A DNA stretch of 64,000 nucleotides from NCBI GenBank assembly GCA_963816745.1, contig CAWFLQ010000013.1, forward strand, positions 620,001 to 684,000, in the 5' to 3' direction. Of the stretch, positions 51,422 to 58,947 are shown piece by piece (position 1 is the stretch's first letter; each line of letters begins with the position of its first letter). Made by a program: the position numbers and the translations under genes. This stretch comes from VAZQ01 sp963816745. GTDB taxonomy: Bacteria; Pseudomonadota; Alphaproteobacteria; Rhizobiales; Xanthobacteraceae. The notes under the pieces are model-generated. The model made no database searches. It saw nothing but the letters and a program-made list of their open reading frames with translations, and was not told the origin of the DNA.

Positions 51422-51744
51422 GCTTCGTCGCCTTCTTGACCGACGACGTCACGAAGGGGTCGCAGCGCGCCGCCGCGTATGGCAAGCAGCATATCAAGAT
51501 CACGCGCGACGGTGAGCTCGTCACGAAATTGCTGGTTCGGCGCACGTCGATGCAGTGGCCTATCACCGAGCGGACGCCGGATAACCCGGGGGCAATTTGC
51601 ATTCCAATCTCCGTCTTGCGCTTGCGCGCTGGCTGCCGACGGGATAGGAAAGGCTGTTCCGCAGCTATCCTTCCGTCGATTGGTGGAGGCAGACGGAGTC
51701 AAACCGTCTCGCGGCATTTGGTTTTCAGGACCCGCCGCGGGCAA
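51418..51744 (-). CDS. Possible small gene at the head of the operon
   Basis: A minus-strand reading of up to 108 codons whose stop overlaps the next start as ATGA, the same coupling seen in the rest of the operon. The C-terminal half (RDELTVARDLDMLLAIRGGA-like) is Arg-rich and has no known domain; the true start is unclear. Retained only because of the overlap; it may be an antisense shadow. Confidence 0.3.
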   Translation of the reverse strand: MPAAGPENQMPRDGLTPSASTNRRKDSCGTAFPIPSAASAQAQDGDWNANCPRVIRRPLGDRPLHRRAPNQQFRDELTVARDLDMLLAIRGGALRPLRDVVGQEGDEA

Positions 51745-52034
51745 CCCGCCGCCCCCCGTTCAAACGCAGAGCGCCGCCCCAATGGAGCGGCGCTTTGCGT
51801 TGATTGTTCTTGTTTGCGAAGATCAGCAATCATTGTCACCGGTGCCGAGCGTTTTTCCGCGTACCAGCTTTCGAATTGTTCCTCCGGATACAGGATCGCG
51901 GCGCCGAAGCGCACGAATGGCGGTCCACCGCCGCGACGGCGCCATTGCGCCAAGGTGCCGCGTGTTCGTGGGGTGCCGCGCTTCTTCAGCTCGACAACGA
52001 TATCCTGGGACTTGAGAAATTTCATATCGGGCAT
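51699..52034 (-). CDS. Small helix-turn-helix DNA-binding protein
   Basis: 111 residues. The first half FLKSQDIVVELKKRGTPRTR, LAQWRRRGGGPPFVRFGAAI and YPEEQFESWYAEK is the AlpA/MerR-like fold that binds DNA (helix, wing with RFG, tryptophan near the end). The C-terminal 45 residues run through a 15-bp inverted repeat (51763-51801) and look unlike a domain, so the functional protein may be only the first 65 residues. Separate from the second AlpA-like gene at 49.2 kb. Confidence 0.65.
   Translation of the reverse strand: MPDMKFLKSQDIVVELKKRGTPRTRGTLAQWRRRGGGPPFVRFGAAILYPEEQFESWYAEKRSAPVTMIADLRKQEQSTQSAAPLGRRSAFERGAAGCPRRVLKTKCRETV
51763..51801. repeat. 15-bp inverted repeat inside the 3' part of the HTH gene
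   Basis: AACGCAGAGCGCCGC (51763-51777) pairs with GCGGCGCTTTGCGTT (51787-51801), one mismatch, nine-base loop. No T-run on either side, so a weak terminator at best. Confidence 0.5.
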
Positions 52035-52132
52035 GGCACTTCTCGATCACATCGAGTTGCACCATCGCGCTTCAAATACTCGGCGGTAAATCTCGGCGGA
52101 AACTCGGCGGACGAAGATTTCCGCGGGGTTAT

Positions 52133-52651
52133 TTAGGTCTTTGGAAAAGGCCTACGAGGGCCGCCTTTGCGTACGTGGCTTTTTTGCTGGGAAGGCAGGC
52201 TGTCTACGAATTCCTGGCGACGGTCGCGAACGCTCTCGACGCTATAGTTCTCAGTCGTTGCCCATCTATCATCATCATCGCCGGACGGCCAAATCTGCGT
52301 AGTGGCAACGGTTGCTTCCCAATGTTGCTTGTAATCCTCCAGAGTGCAGGCCTTCTTCCGTGCCTCCCGCTGGGTTGACAGGATAAGCCGTTGTCCCGTT
52401 CGCTGCTCAAGCCAATACTCAAGATCGTCGGCGCAGACCTTGATAAAGATTTGCGTCAACGCGTCGTCCAGATTTAATTTGTCGCGGCGCCACCACGACG
52501 GCGGCAAGCTCTCGCCGGTGTCGCGATTACGCGATTGGACATGGCCGGAGGCGCAAGCTTCGATCAATAGTACTCGGGCGGCGCCTTGGCTCGTGCTCAG
52601 ACTTTGCCTGATTGTTGAAACAGCAAGCTGGAGCGAAATCCACTCGTTCAT
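52133..52651 (-). CDS. Hypothetical island protein (172 residues)
   Basis: Soluble, charged; segments WISLQLAVSTIRQSLSTSQG, LNLDDALTQIFIKVCADDLE and WLEQRTGQRLILSTQREARK. Start at ATG 52651 (MNEWIS) is preferred to the longer reading because the upstream 15 residues are Arg-rich and non-conserved in look. C terminus is basic. No family recognised. GC of this gene is visibly lower than the housekeeping part, consistent with acquired DNA. Confidence 0.55.
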   Translation of the reverse strand: MNEWISLQLAVSTIRQSLSTSQGAARVLLIEACASGHVQSRNRDTGESLPPSWWRRDKLNLDDALTQIFIKVCADDLEYWLEQRTGQRLILSTQREARKKACTLEDYKQHWEATVATTQIWPSGDDDDRWATTENYSVESVRDRRQEFVDSLPSQQKSHVRKGGPRRPFPKT

Positions 52652-52983
52652 GTGAACCCACCGCGCGTACCGCCTCGAGGAAGCGGCGCGGGGCAAGCCG
52701 AGCGGCGGCCCCGCGCCTTCGGTTCAACTCAGACCCCGCGTTTTTTCATCTGCGTCAGGAAATGAGTGATGACGAAGTCAAAATGCTCAATCGCCTTTTG
52801 AAGGCGCTCGCGCTCATCGAACAACGTCATAAGCGTCGGTCTGCCGATGTCAGTACCCGTCGTTTTCTTCGCCCGCGTCGGGTGTTGCAAGCACCCGCGT
52901 GGCCTGCCTGTTTCCCCTATTGCATTGGGCAGGCATTTTCTGATATCATTATTACATTAAATATACAAGAGCGGATAAATTCA
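52652..52983. other. 332-base control region of the recombinase operon
   Basis: No gene supported. Contains an inverted repeat GCCTGCC/GGCAGGC (about 52906-52936) and then an unusually AT-rich stretch of about 45 bases before the ribbon-helix-helix-like gene. Divergent from the hypothetical gene at 52133-52651. Confidence 0.45.
52920..52949 (+). promoter_or_regulatory. Probable promoter of the small RHH-like gene and serine recombinase
   Basis: TTGCAT (52920-52925), 18 bases, TATCAT (52944-52949), in the AT-rich stretch 35 bases before ATG 52984. The -35 overlaps the right arm of the GCCTGCC/GGCAGGC inverted repeat, a possible operator. Confidence 0.55.
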
Positions 52984-53163
52984 ATGGCAAAGAAAAAGCG
53001 GGGACGCGGCCGGCCGAAGACGACCGGAACCGGGATGCCGGTCATGTGCCGGGTGAATGCGGGGCTTCTGGTGCGCATCGACGCATGGCGCCGAGCGCAA
53101 CCGGATATGCCGACGCGGCCGCAAGCAATCTTGCGGCTCGCCGAGCGGGGATTAGGACAATGA
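52984..53163 (+). CDS. Small basic ribbon-helix-helix-like protein
   Basis: 59 residues. A basic head KKKRGRGRPKTTGTGMPVM is followed by a strand-helix-helix-like pattern CRVNAGLLVRIDAWRRAQ, then PQAILRLAERGL. The GRGRPK motif resembles an AT-hook. The size and fold suggest a DNA-binding partner or autoregulator. Its stop overlaps the recombinase start (ATGA), so the two are made together. ATG 52984 lies right after the AT-rich promoter. Confidence 0.7.
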   Translation: MAKKKRGRGRPKTTGTGMPVMCRVNAGLLVRIDAWRRAQPDMPTRPQAILRLAERGLGQ

Positions 53164-53702
53164 CAGTCCACGGCTATGCCCGCGTCTCTACCACCGACCA
53201 GGACCTGACCATTCAGCTCGAGGCGCTTCGCCGCGCCGGCTGCGACGTCGTCCATCAGGAAAAGCGATCCGGCACCACCAAGCAGGGCAGGGCCGCGCTC
53301 GCCAAGCTGCTGGCTTCGCTGGAGCGCGGCGACGTTCTGATGGTCACCCGCATCGACCGCCTCGCCAGATCCATCGGCGACCTGCAGGACATCGTGCGCA
53401 TGCTCAAGACCAAGGGCGTGGCCTTGCGCGCCACCGAGCAGCCGATCGACATGACCACCGCGGCGGGCAAGTGCTTCCTCGACATGCTCGGCGTGTTCGC
53501 GGAATTCGAGACCAACCTGCGACGCGAGCGCCAGGCCGAGGGCATCGCGCGTGCCAAGGCCGCCGGCGTCTACAAGGGGAAAGCCCCCATAATCGACCAG
53601 GCCCGGGTCCGGCAACTTCGCGAGGCCGGCACCCCACCAGCCGCGATCGCCAGAGGGCTCGGCGTCGGCCGCGCCAGCGTCTACCGCATCCTGGCCGGCT
53701 GA
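53160..53702 (+). CDS. Serine recombinase (resolvase/invertase family)
   Basis: 180 residues, the compact resolvase type. Catalytic domain: nucleophile Ser in YARVSTTDQDLTIQLEALRR, VTRIDRLARSIGDLQDIVRM and the helix E region FLDMLGVFAEFETNLRRERQ with AEGIARAKAAGVYKGK; C-terminal helix-turn-helix QLREAGTPPAAIARGLGVGR, SVYRIL. Intact. Likely resolves cointegrates or inverts a segment; candidate sites are the phased repeats just downstream (53767-53828). Coupled to the small DNA-binding protein before it. Confidence 0.93.
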   Translation: MTVHGYARVSTTDQDLTIQLEALRRAGCDVVHQEKRSGTTKQGRAALAKLLASLERGDVLMVTRIDRLARSIGDLQDIVRMLKTKGVALRATEQPIDMTTAAGKCFLDMLGVFAEFETNLRRERQAEGIARAKAAGVYKGKAPIIDQARVRQLREAGTPPAAIARGLGVGRASVYRILAG

Positions 53703-53766
53703 CCCGAGACATTGCGCGCCGCAAAAAGGCCATCCGCCGTCACCCCAAAACCCGCCGCTGGCCACG

Positions 53767-53871
53767 CGTGCAACTCCCCCGTGCAGCTTGCGTGCAACCC
53801 CCGTGCAACTACGTGCAGCTTGCGTGGCGGCTACTCCCCTATAACCCCTCAGCAGCCTGCACGGCTGCACG
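53767..53871. repeat. Helically phased CGTGCARC repeats (6 direct, 2 inverted)
   Basis: CGTGC starts at 53767, 53780, 53791, 53802 and 53812, with a degenerate sixth (CGTGG) at 53823: spacings 13, 11, 11, 10, 11, about one helix turn. Full cores alternate CGTGCAACT and CGTGCAGCTTG. Two inverted cores follow back to back (53856-53863 CCTGCACG and 53864-53871 GCTGCACG). No gene is supported in the 344 bases between the recombinase and the next gene. Looks like an iteron or recombinase accessory array. Confidence 0.7.
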
Positions 53872-54046
53872 CTTGCGCGTGCCGTGCCCGGCAGGCCGCC
53901 CCCGTAAATTGCCGCAGCACCGCAAAGGTCTGCCCAGAAAGCAGGCTCCCCAGATCGGGGTTTTGAGGTATCTCGACCGCGCAACGGACCCGCCAGAACT
54001 TTCGCCAGTGCGTTGCCCGCCTCGCGCATCGGCATCACTGTGCTGC

Positions 54047-54547
54047 ATGCCAGCCACTCTACCGCTCGCCGCATCAGGCCCCCGCGATCCCTTGAAGCGT
54101 CCGCGGCCGGTCCCGAAGGCAATCCGCGACGTGATCGTGCTGATGGTCTACGGCCGGCCGGACGATTCCGCTGGCGCGCCCGTCGATTTCATCGAGGCCG
54201 CCAAGCTCTGCGACGTCAAGCCCAGCGTCGTGCGCAAGTGGCTTGATCGATCCGAGGTGCGCGCGCTGTTGCGTGCGGAGCGTCGCGCGTATCGAGAAGC
54301 GATTTGCAGCGGAAATGAGGGCGCATTAAAAAGGGTCAGGGACACCAGCGAGAACGGCATGTGTGTGGTCGCCTCCGTGCGCACGTTGGAAAATCTCAAT
54401 GAGGAGGCCAGCCGGCCCGGTGGCAACGTGCCGATGCAGCCGGGCTTCGTGATTATCGTCCAGCAGGCGCCGCAGGGCGCGCAGGCGCAGCCGTCGCCGA
54501 TGGTGATCGAGGCCACGCCGGTGCGCCGCGAGCTCGATCAGGAATAG
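54047..54547 (+). CDS. Hypothetical phage-like protein, HTH (terminase small-subunit-like?)
   Basis: 166 residues. PKAIRDVIVLMVYGRPDDSA and FIEAAKLCDVKPSVVRKWLD form a helix-turn-helix of the kind found in small terminase subunits and phage regulators; then RSEVRALLRAERRAYREAIC, GALKRVRDTSENGMCVVASV. The C-terminal 40 residues are Gln/Pro-rich. ATG 54047 is the first good start after the repeat array. No large terminase or capsid genes are in the window, so a phage origin is not proven. Confidence 0.6.
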   Translation: MPATLPLAASGPRDPLKRPRPVPKAIRDVIVLMVYGRPDDSAGAPVDFIEAAKLCDVKPSVVRKWLDRSEVRALLRAERRAYREAICSGNEGALKRVRDTSENGMCVVASVRTLENLNEEASRPGGNVPMQPGFVIIVQQAPQGAQAQPSPMVIEATPVRRELDQE

Positions 54548-54957
54548 GCACGAGATCACGCCGACGGCGTGGTAGTCGCGTCTCGCAAGGGTACACCCTA
54601 CTGAGAACACAAGCTGTAGTGGGTCGTTGCCGCCGGCGCTGATGCCCTCGACCGCGGCCTCGACCTGGCGCTCGACCGCGGCCTCGAGCCGACCACCACC
54701 CCCCCTCTCACGCAAATCGGCCACAAGTCGAGGCCGGGGGAAAGATTCGAGGTCGAGCGAGCTTGTGGACACTGGCGCGCGCCCCCGAGCGTTGAAACTC
54801 GCGAAAAATACTGCGGGGAATTTTCCGGGCGTTTTGCTGGTGGGATGGGCCGCGCTGCCGGGGGCGAGTCGCCGGTGCGCTGTTTCTCGTCGCGCGATCT
54901 TTCCGCCGGCCGGCCCTCCGCGTGGGAACGGGGGCGCTCCCACTGGGTTGAATCTGC
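54548..54957. other. 410-base interval without supported gene
   Basis: Contains a local GC-rich repeat (CTCGACCGCGGCCTCGA twice, about 54648-54694) and otherwise no reading with coding character on either strand. A degenerate gene is possible. Confidence 0.35.
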
Positions 54958-55191
54958 ATGCCAGAGTTTATGTTCGAGCCGCCGCTTCAGCTTAAGGGTG
55001 GCGTCAGGGTACGTACCCTGAACGAGGCTGCCGAAGTCGCTCGCAGATACATCGGCCCACGGTTGCCGATCAGACGGGAAGGTGTATTGCGCCGTCTTCA
55101 GGTGGCCTCCGGACATGAAGAAGGGCTTCAGGCCGCAAACGCATTTCGGAGTTGGGCCGAGGCCGAGGGCTTACTGATTAGCCAGAAATAG
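54958..55191 (+). CDS. Small hypothetical protein of a rhizobial family
   Basis: 77 residues: FEPPLQLKGGVRVRTLNEAA, EVARRYIGPRLPIRREGVLR and ASGHEEGLQAANAFRSWAEA. This pattern (PPLxLxGGxxVRTLxxAAxxxR) recurs as an uncharacterised small protein in Bradyrhizobium and Rhizobium islands (recalled). Soluble, helical. Alone between two non-coding stretches. Confidence 0.65.
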   Translation: MPEFMFEPPLQLKGGVRVRTLNEAAEVARRYIGPRLPIRREGVLRRLQVASGHEEGLQAANAFRSWAEAEGLLISQK

Positions 55192-55420
55192 GATTCCAAA
55201 TCGGAAACGTCCTGCTCCCGGGGCTGTTCGGCCTCGAGCTCGGCGTTCTGCGGCGGTGGCCATTCAAGCCGCTCGGCATGGTCGAAAATTTAGTGCGCTC
55301 GAAACCCGCGGATTACGGGGACTTTTGCATCCCGGCCGTCGGCGCGACCGCGCGAATAGTACGTTGCGGCTTGGGGTGGAAAATGCACGTTGTTCGTGAA
55401 ATTGCGATGGAGGTTCTCCG

Positions 55421-55579
55421 ATGGGGAAGAAGCGCGAGCAGGTTTCGGTGCCGCTCGATCCTGCGCTGAGACAGTTTGTGGAGCGCGCGGCCGAGCGGGA
55501 GGACCGCACGTTGGCGGGCCAGATCCGCCACTTGGTTGCCGAGGCTGCCCGCGCCGAGACGACGGAGCGGGCGGCATGA
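55421..55579 (+). CDS. Short ribbon-helix-helix (CopG/Arc-type) protein
   Basis: 52 residues. KKREQVSVPLDPALRQFVER followed by AAEREDRTLAGQIRHLVAEA is a classic strand (QVSVPLD) plus two-helix RHH monomer, with the hydrophobic heptads intact. TGGAGG lies seven bases before ATG 55421. Its stop overlaps the next start. Probably a transcriptional regulator of the run of tiny genes that follows, or an orphan antitoxin; no toxin is seen. Confidence 0.72.
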   Translation: MGKKREQVSVPLDPALRQFVERAAEREDRTLAGQIRHLVAEAARAETTERAA

Positions 55580-55686
55580 ATTTTGGTCTGGTCCATCGGC
55601 TCGGGGCCGGTATCCGTTCCGGACTGCCGGTGTTCGAGCCGGCCGCTGGCGCTATGAAACCATCCAGCGGCCGGGGGCGCTGGTGA
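55576..55686 (+). CDS. Possible 36-residue protein coupled to the RHH gene
   Basis: ATG overlaps the stop of the RHH gene (ATGA). Low complexity, no domain; an alternative frame through the same DNA leads to the next small gene. Supported only by the overlap. Confidence 0.3.
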   Translation: MNFGLVHRLGAGIRSGLPVFEPAAGAMKPSSGRGRW

Positions 55687-55703
55687 AAACGAGGGAGCAG
55701 CGT

Positions 55704-55829
55704 ATGACATCGAAAGCGACGGCGGCGACCTTGCGGAAATTGGGCGTGAAGAAGCGGCCGCAGACCGCGCACGAGCTTGCAGCGAAAAAACCGCCGCCGG
55801 CTCACGCAAAACCGCGGGGGCGACGCTGA
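55704..55829 (+). CDS. Small basic protein (41 residues)
   Basis: KATAATLRKLGVKKRPQTAH then ELAAKKPPPAHAKPRGRR: Lys/Arg/Pro-rich, probably nucleic-acid binding or unstructured. GGGAGCAG lies ten bases before ATG 55704. In the run of closely packed tiny genes from 55.4 to 57.5 kb. Confidence 0.4.
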   Translation: MTSKATAATLRKLGVKKRPQTAHELAAKKPPPAHAKPRGRR

Positions 55830-55840
55830 AACGCCGCGGC

Positions 55841-56080
55841 ATGTTGAGCCAAGGCCATCGCGCCCGCAAAGCGCCACCGCAGCGCTCGGCCGAGGCCACG
55901 GCGGCGCTGTTGCGCGTGGTGAAGCCCATTCCGACCGACGTGGGATGGATGACCATCCACCACATCGCGAACGGGCCGACGGTCATGCGCGAGATGGACG
56001 CGAGGCACGCGCTGACTTTTCGGAATGAATGGAGCCAGCGGCCATGGCCGGCGGCGAGCAAGGGAGCGGAAGATGTTTAG
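55841..56080 (+). CDS. Small hypothetical protein (79 residues)
   Basis: Basic N terminus, then RSAEATAALLRVVKPIPTDV, GWMTIHHIANGPTVMREMDA and RHALTFRNEWSQRPWP. The central part looks like a folded domain, but no family is recognised. Overlaps the next gene by eight bases. Confidence 0.5.
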   Translation: MLSQGHRARKAPPQRSAEATAALLRVVKPIPTDVGWMTIHHIANGPTVMREMDARHALTFRNEWSQRPWPAASKGAEDV

Positions 56081-56276
56081 AGCCGAGATCAAAATCCGCG
56101 GCAGCACCGCGCGCGAGCAACGCGACGCGATCGCGGACACCCTGCGGCGCCTAGCGGACCGGGTAGCGTCGGATCATGCCCCACTGGCCGGATCGTCGCG
56201 GGTGACGATCATGACCGAGGGCGCGCTCGCCGGCGCAGGCTGGTTCGAACTCGCACAGGCACGCCTAGTGGGGTGA
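56073..56276 (+). CDS. Small hypothetical protein (67 residues)
   Basis: FRAEIKIRGSTAREQRDAIA, DTLRRLADRVASDHAPLAGS and SRVTIMTEGALAGAGWFELA: alternating strand-helix-strand pattern of a small alpha/beta fold. GGGAGCGGAAG lies just before ATG 56073. Overlapping neighbours on both sides suggest one transcript. Function unknown. Confidence 0.55.
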   Translation: MFRAEIKIRGSTAREQRDAIADTLRRLADRVASDHAPLAGSSRVTIMTEGALAGAGWFELAQARLVG

Positions 56277-56305
56277 CGCCCGGCGATCAAACGGGAGGAA
56301 GCGAA

Positions 56306-56617
56306 ATGCTTTTCAGATTGGAACTCGATACCAAGAGCCCCGCGTGTGGCCAAACGCGGAGGCAAGAATTGTTCGCGATCGAGCAAATTTTGTTAAACAT
56401 CGCCAAGAATTTTGGCTTGGGGCAGGGCTCGCCGCCGCTCGGCGGCAAGGATGGCTCGCGCCTAATCATGGACGGGCAGGGGACCATCATCGGCAAATAT
56501 TGGTTCGGCGACGAGTCACTTTTCGCGCCGGGCGCGGTCGCCCCACAATTTTCGGAACCACAGATGCGGGTCGTGCTGCCGCATGCCATCCGGGTCGCGT
56601 CACGAGCGGCCGGCTGA
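56306..56617 (+). CDS. Hypothetical protein (103 residues)
   Basis: LFRLELDTKSPACGQTRRQE, LFAIEQILLNIAKNFGLGQG and SRLIMDGQGTIIGKYWFGDE. GGGAGGAAGCGAA directly before ATG 56306 makes this start clear. The D-G-Q-G-x-x-I-G-K-Y-W motif may be a beta-hairpin. No family recognised; probably co-transcribed with its neighbours. Confidence 0.55.
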   Translation: MLFRLELDTKSPACGQTRRQELFAIEQILLNIAKNFGLGQGSPPLGGKDGSRLIMDGQGTIIGKYWFGDESLFAPGAVAPQFSEPQMRVVLPHAIRVASRAAG

Positions 56618-56768
56618 CCGTCCGGGCGCGCCGCCACTGTGCGATTCGTGTTGGGAGAAGATCGAACAGCACCAAGCCGAAGGAAAAAGTGGCGCGGTGC
56701 CGGGTATGGTTCCGAAGTTTTTTTGCGAAGAGCCGCGCTCGGCGCCCGTCGGTGCGACAATCCATTGA
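56583..56768 (+). CDS. Possible small zinc-ribbon-like protein
   Basis: 61 codons in another frame, overlapping the end of the previous gene by 35 bases. PPLCDSCWEKIEQHQAEGK and PKFFCEEPR contain a Cys-x-x-Cys pair and a third Cys; a fourth ligand is not evident. Weak support. Confidence 0.3.
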   Translation: MPSGSRHERPADRPGAPPLCDSCWEKIEQHQAEGKSGAVPGMVPKFFCEEPRSAPVGATIH

Positions 56769-56820
56769 TTGGCGCCATGGGCCAGGTCGCAGCGCCACAG
56801 CAACATTTGGGAGCGATGAT

Positions 56821-57330
56821 TTGCCAGCCACTGCGACGATAAACTCACGTCAACTTGGCGTCGCTCGATCATACGACGAGCTCATTGAATTGTTTCGAAG
56901 GCAGGTCGATAGCCTCAATATTTCCAGATTGGCCCTCGACGACGCCGCGGGACTTCCGTCTGGTTACAGCGGCCGGGTGCTTGCAAGCCGATCGATGAAA
57001 GGTCTCGGCCCCATGTCGCTGGGGTCGATCCTCGGCGCGACCGGCCTCGCGCTGGTCGTGGTGGAGGATCCCGAGCGCGTCCGTCTGAAGTTTGCGGAGC
57101 GGCAACAGCGACAGGCGCGACCGGGCAACCGTAACTGGCAGCCGCTGTCTCCTGCCGATGATGCTGAGCCGGTGAGCATGACCGATGAGGCGAGACTCCT
57201 CCAGAACGTCATGCGGCGAAACGGTCGGAAAGGCGTGCGTGCTCGGATGAAAAAACTCACGCCGGAACAGCGCAGCGCAATAGCGCGAAAAGCGGCGAGG
57301 TCGCGTTGGGCGAATTCTAGCGGCTCTTGA
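56821..57330 (+). CDS. Hypothetical protein with Cro-like HTH
   Basis: 169 residues from TTG 56821, which has GGGAG eight bases upstream; no in-frame ATG fits better. N-terminal helices SYDELIELFRRQVDSLNISR, LALDDAAGLPSGYSGRVLAS resemble the helix-turn-helix of lambda Cro/CI-type proteins; SLGSILGATGLALVVVEDPE follows, and the tail KKLTPEQRSAIARKAARSRW recurs in rhizobial prophage regulators (recalled). Likely a phage- or island-type regulator. Confidence 0.6.
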   Translation: MPATATINSRQLGVARSYDELIELFRRQVDSLNISRLALDDAAGLPSGYSGRVLASRSMKGLGPMSLGSILGATGLALVVVEDPERVRLKFAERQQRQARPGNRNWQPLSPADDAEPVSMTDEARLLQNVMRRNGRKGVRARMKKLTPEQRSAIARKAARSRWANSSGS

Positions 57331-57383
57331 ACGGGAGCCGCGGCTCTGAGGGGCCGCTCAGGGGGCCAGCCGGCCGGGGTCCT

Positions 57384-57512
57384 ATGCCATGGTCCGATGT
57401 TGCTCTGGTGGTCATCGTCTCCGTCGTCCTTGTGGCCGTGGTGGTCCTCATTCTGGTCGCATGGTGGCGGCAGCGCCGCGACCAGGCCAACGATGATTCA
57501 CGCCCAGCGTGA
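57384..57512 (+). CDS. One-helix membrane peptide (42 residues)
   Basis: MPWSDVALVVIVSVVLVAVV then VLILVAWWRQRRDQ: one strongly hydrophobic helix followed by a basic, Trp-rich end (positive inside). A degenerate copy of the tail (LTERRDQGHGG) occurs at about 58874-58921. Role unknown. Confidence 0.5.
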   Translation: MPWSDVALVVIVSVVLVAVVVLILVAWWRQRRDQANDDSRPA

Positions 57513-57662
57513 CGGCGCCGCGGCGTTCAAGAGGTTCCCGGCGTCGCTAGGAAAAAAAGCTTTTGTGCGCCGCAGCGGAAGTGAGCAATTTTGCACAGAC
57601 GCCCGCGGTTCCATAGGCGTAGGTTCCATAGTTAAGGGGGACGGCAAGCACAGGGAGCCGTC

Positions 57663-57827
57663 ATGTCAGAAGCCAGTGAGTTCCGGCGATATGCCGATGA
57701 GGCTCTACGTTGGGCCGCACAAGCGACAACGGAGAAAGAGAGACGGTTGCTCAGGGAGCTTGCGAGCACTTGGGCGGAAGCAGCGACCATGAGCGAGAAT
57801 CCTATGCTTGTGGGCGTCAGACCATAG
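57663..57827 (+). CDS. Small helical protein of a rhizobial family (54 residues)
   Basis: ASEFRRYADEALRWAAQATT and EKERRLLRELASTWAEAATM form two amphipathic helices; the EFRRYAxExLRxAxxxxxxxxRxxLxxLAxTW pattern is common as a small unknown protein in Bradyrhizobium (recalled). GGGAG lies six bases before ATG 57663. Probably real despite its length. Confidence 0.65.
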   Translation: MSEASEFRRYADEALRWAAQATTEKERRLLRELASTWAEAATMSENPMLVGVRP

Positions 57828-57980
57828 GACGGCCCGGTAGGTCCCCTTACGCCCCAGTTGGCGTCCTGGTTCGAAGGTCTGTCGCGGACGGGCCCACGAG
57901 TGAAACACGCGCCCTTCGTTCTCTGATCGGCGCATTCGGCGGGTAGCGCTCCGCCTGTACGGCAACCAAGAGAGCGCCTT

Positions 57981-58244
57981 ATGGCAGAAATAGAAATTAC
58001 ATGCCCGCGGACTCAACTACGCATGCCGACTGGCATTGCGATGGATCTGCAAAGCCTTGTTTTGACCTGGGCGCTAAAGCTCAAGGTCAAGTGCCCTCAT
58101 TGCGGCCAAGAGCACGAAATCGCTGTGCGCGAAGCATATGTCGATGGTGTGTTACACGACGCTCGGAGCGCCGGAACGGGAATGGAGTGGATGCGCGAGC
58201 ACTACCATGAGCGCTCGGGCGAAGGCCGGCCGATCTCGTTGTAG
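57981..58244 (+). CDS. Small zinc-ribbon-like hypothetical protein (87 residues)
   Basis: EIEITCPRTQLRMPTGIAMD opens with a Cys-Pro knuckle; KLKVKCPHCGQEHEIAVREA gives the second Cys-x-x-Cys plus His. Three cysteines and nearby histidines could bind one zinc. The family occurs as an uncharacterised protein in rhizobia. No neighbour suggests a job. Confidence 0.6.
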   Translation: MAEIEITCPRTQLRMPTGIAMDLQSLVLTWALKLKVKCPHCGQEHEIAVREAYVDGVLHDARSAGTGMEWMREHYHERSGEGRPISL

Positions 58245-58448
58245 AAGGGCTTCAGCTTCTCGCAAACGTCGGCCAGCACGCGCGTCACGATCGGATTAAT
58301 GCGGCACAGAAGATGGCGCGCTGGAATGGGCTCCTCCTGGATGAACAAATAAAACAGCGCGTGTGTGAAGTAGCTCACACAACATCGATCGGCTATAGTG
58401 AAAAACTATGCGCAGCGTCGCTAATTCCTGCGGAATCGGGAGGCGGAT

Positions 58449-58841
58449 ATGCGGGAGCGTGCAACTATCGGGGAGTGGTGTGCACCTGTGATTCCGCTTC
58501 GACATTATCATCAGCGTTCGCTAAAAGCCCTAGAAATTGAGAATGCCAAACTTCGCACGCATGTTGCAAACTTGGCGCTTGAGATACTGATCTTGAAGGA
58601 GAAGTGGAACATCGTTCGAACAGTGTGGCCGCTAAGCAAAAATGAGCAACAATCGAATTCGGGACAGATGGATTTTTGAATCAACATTGAACACAAGATC
58701 GACTACACGAAGCAGGCGCTCGAAGAGCTTGCACAGTACATAATGCTTTGTTCGATTGATCGTCATGTCGGCCAGGCGCTCAATCCTAGCCGCGACCAGC
58801 TATTCGCCTTGTTGACCGAAAGCCATAAAGGGAACGCCTAA
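58449..58841 (+). pseudogene. Coiled-coil gene interrupted by in-frame TGA
   Basis: The first part (58449-58679) holds LKALEIENAKLRTHVANLAL and EILILKEKWNIV, a leucine-heptad coiled coil reminiscent of the zipper in transposase OrfA proteins, and stops at TGA 58677. The same frame continues without another stop to 58839-58841 with KIDYTKQALEELAQYIMLCS and GQALNPSRDQLFALLTESHK, which has coding character but no normal start codon nearby. Either one gene with an in-frame stop, or two small genes. Origin as an IS remnant is possible. Confidence 0.45.
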
Positions 58842-58947
58842 GCGCTTTTGGGATGGCAGACATCCCGCGATCTGGCTGACCGAGCGCCGCGACCAGGGCC
58901 ACGGCGGACGCACGCGAGCGTGAAGGCGTCGAGGCGTTCAAGATTGA

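Noticed and set aside
51763..51801. Rho-independent terminator at the 15-bp inverted repeat
   Set aside because: There is no T-run on either strand; recorded only as an inverted repeat.
51397..52089. A 230-codon plus-strand frame over the island operon
   Set aside because: It is antisense to two coupled minus-strand genes, and its composition changes abruptly to Arg/Pro-rich.
58607..58621. A third GAAC-N7-GAAC match resembling a LexA box
   Set aside because: It lies inside a reading frame with no promoter or downstream start. One or two chance matches are expected in 64 kb.
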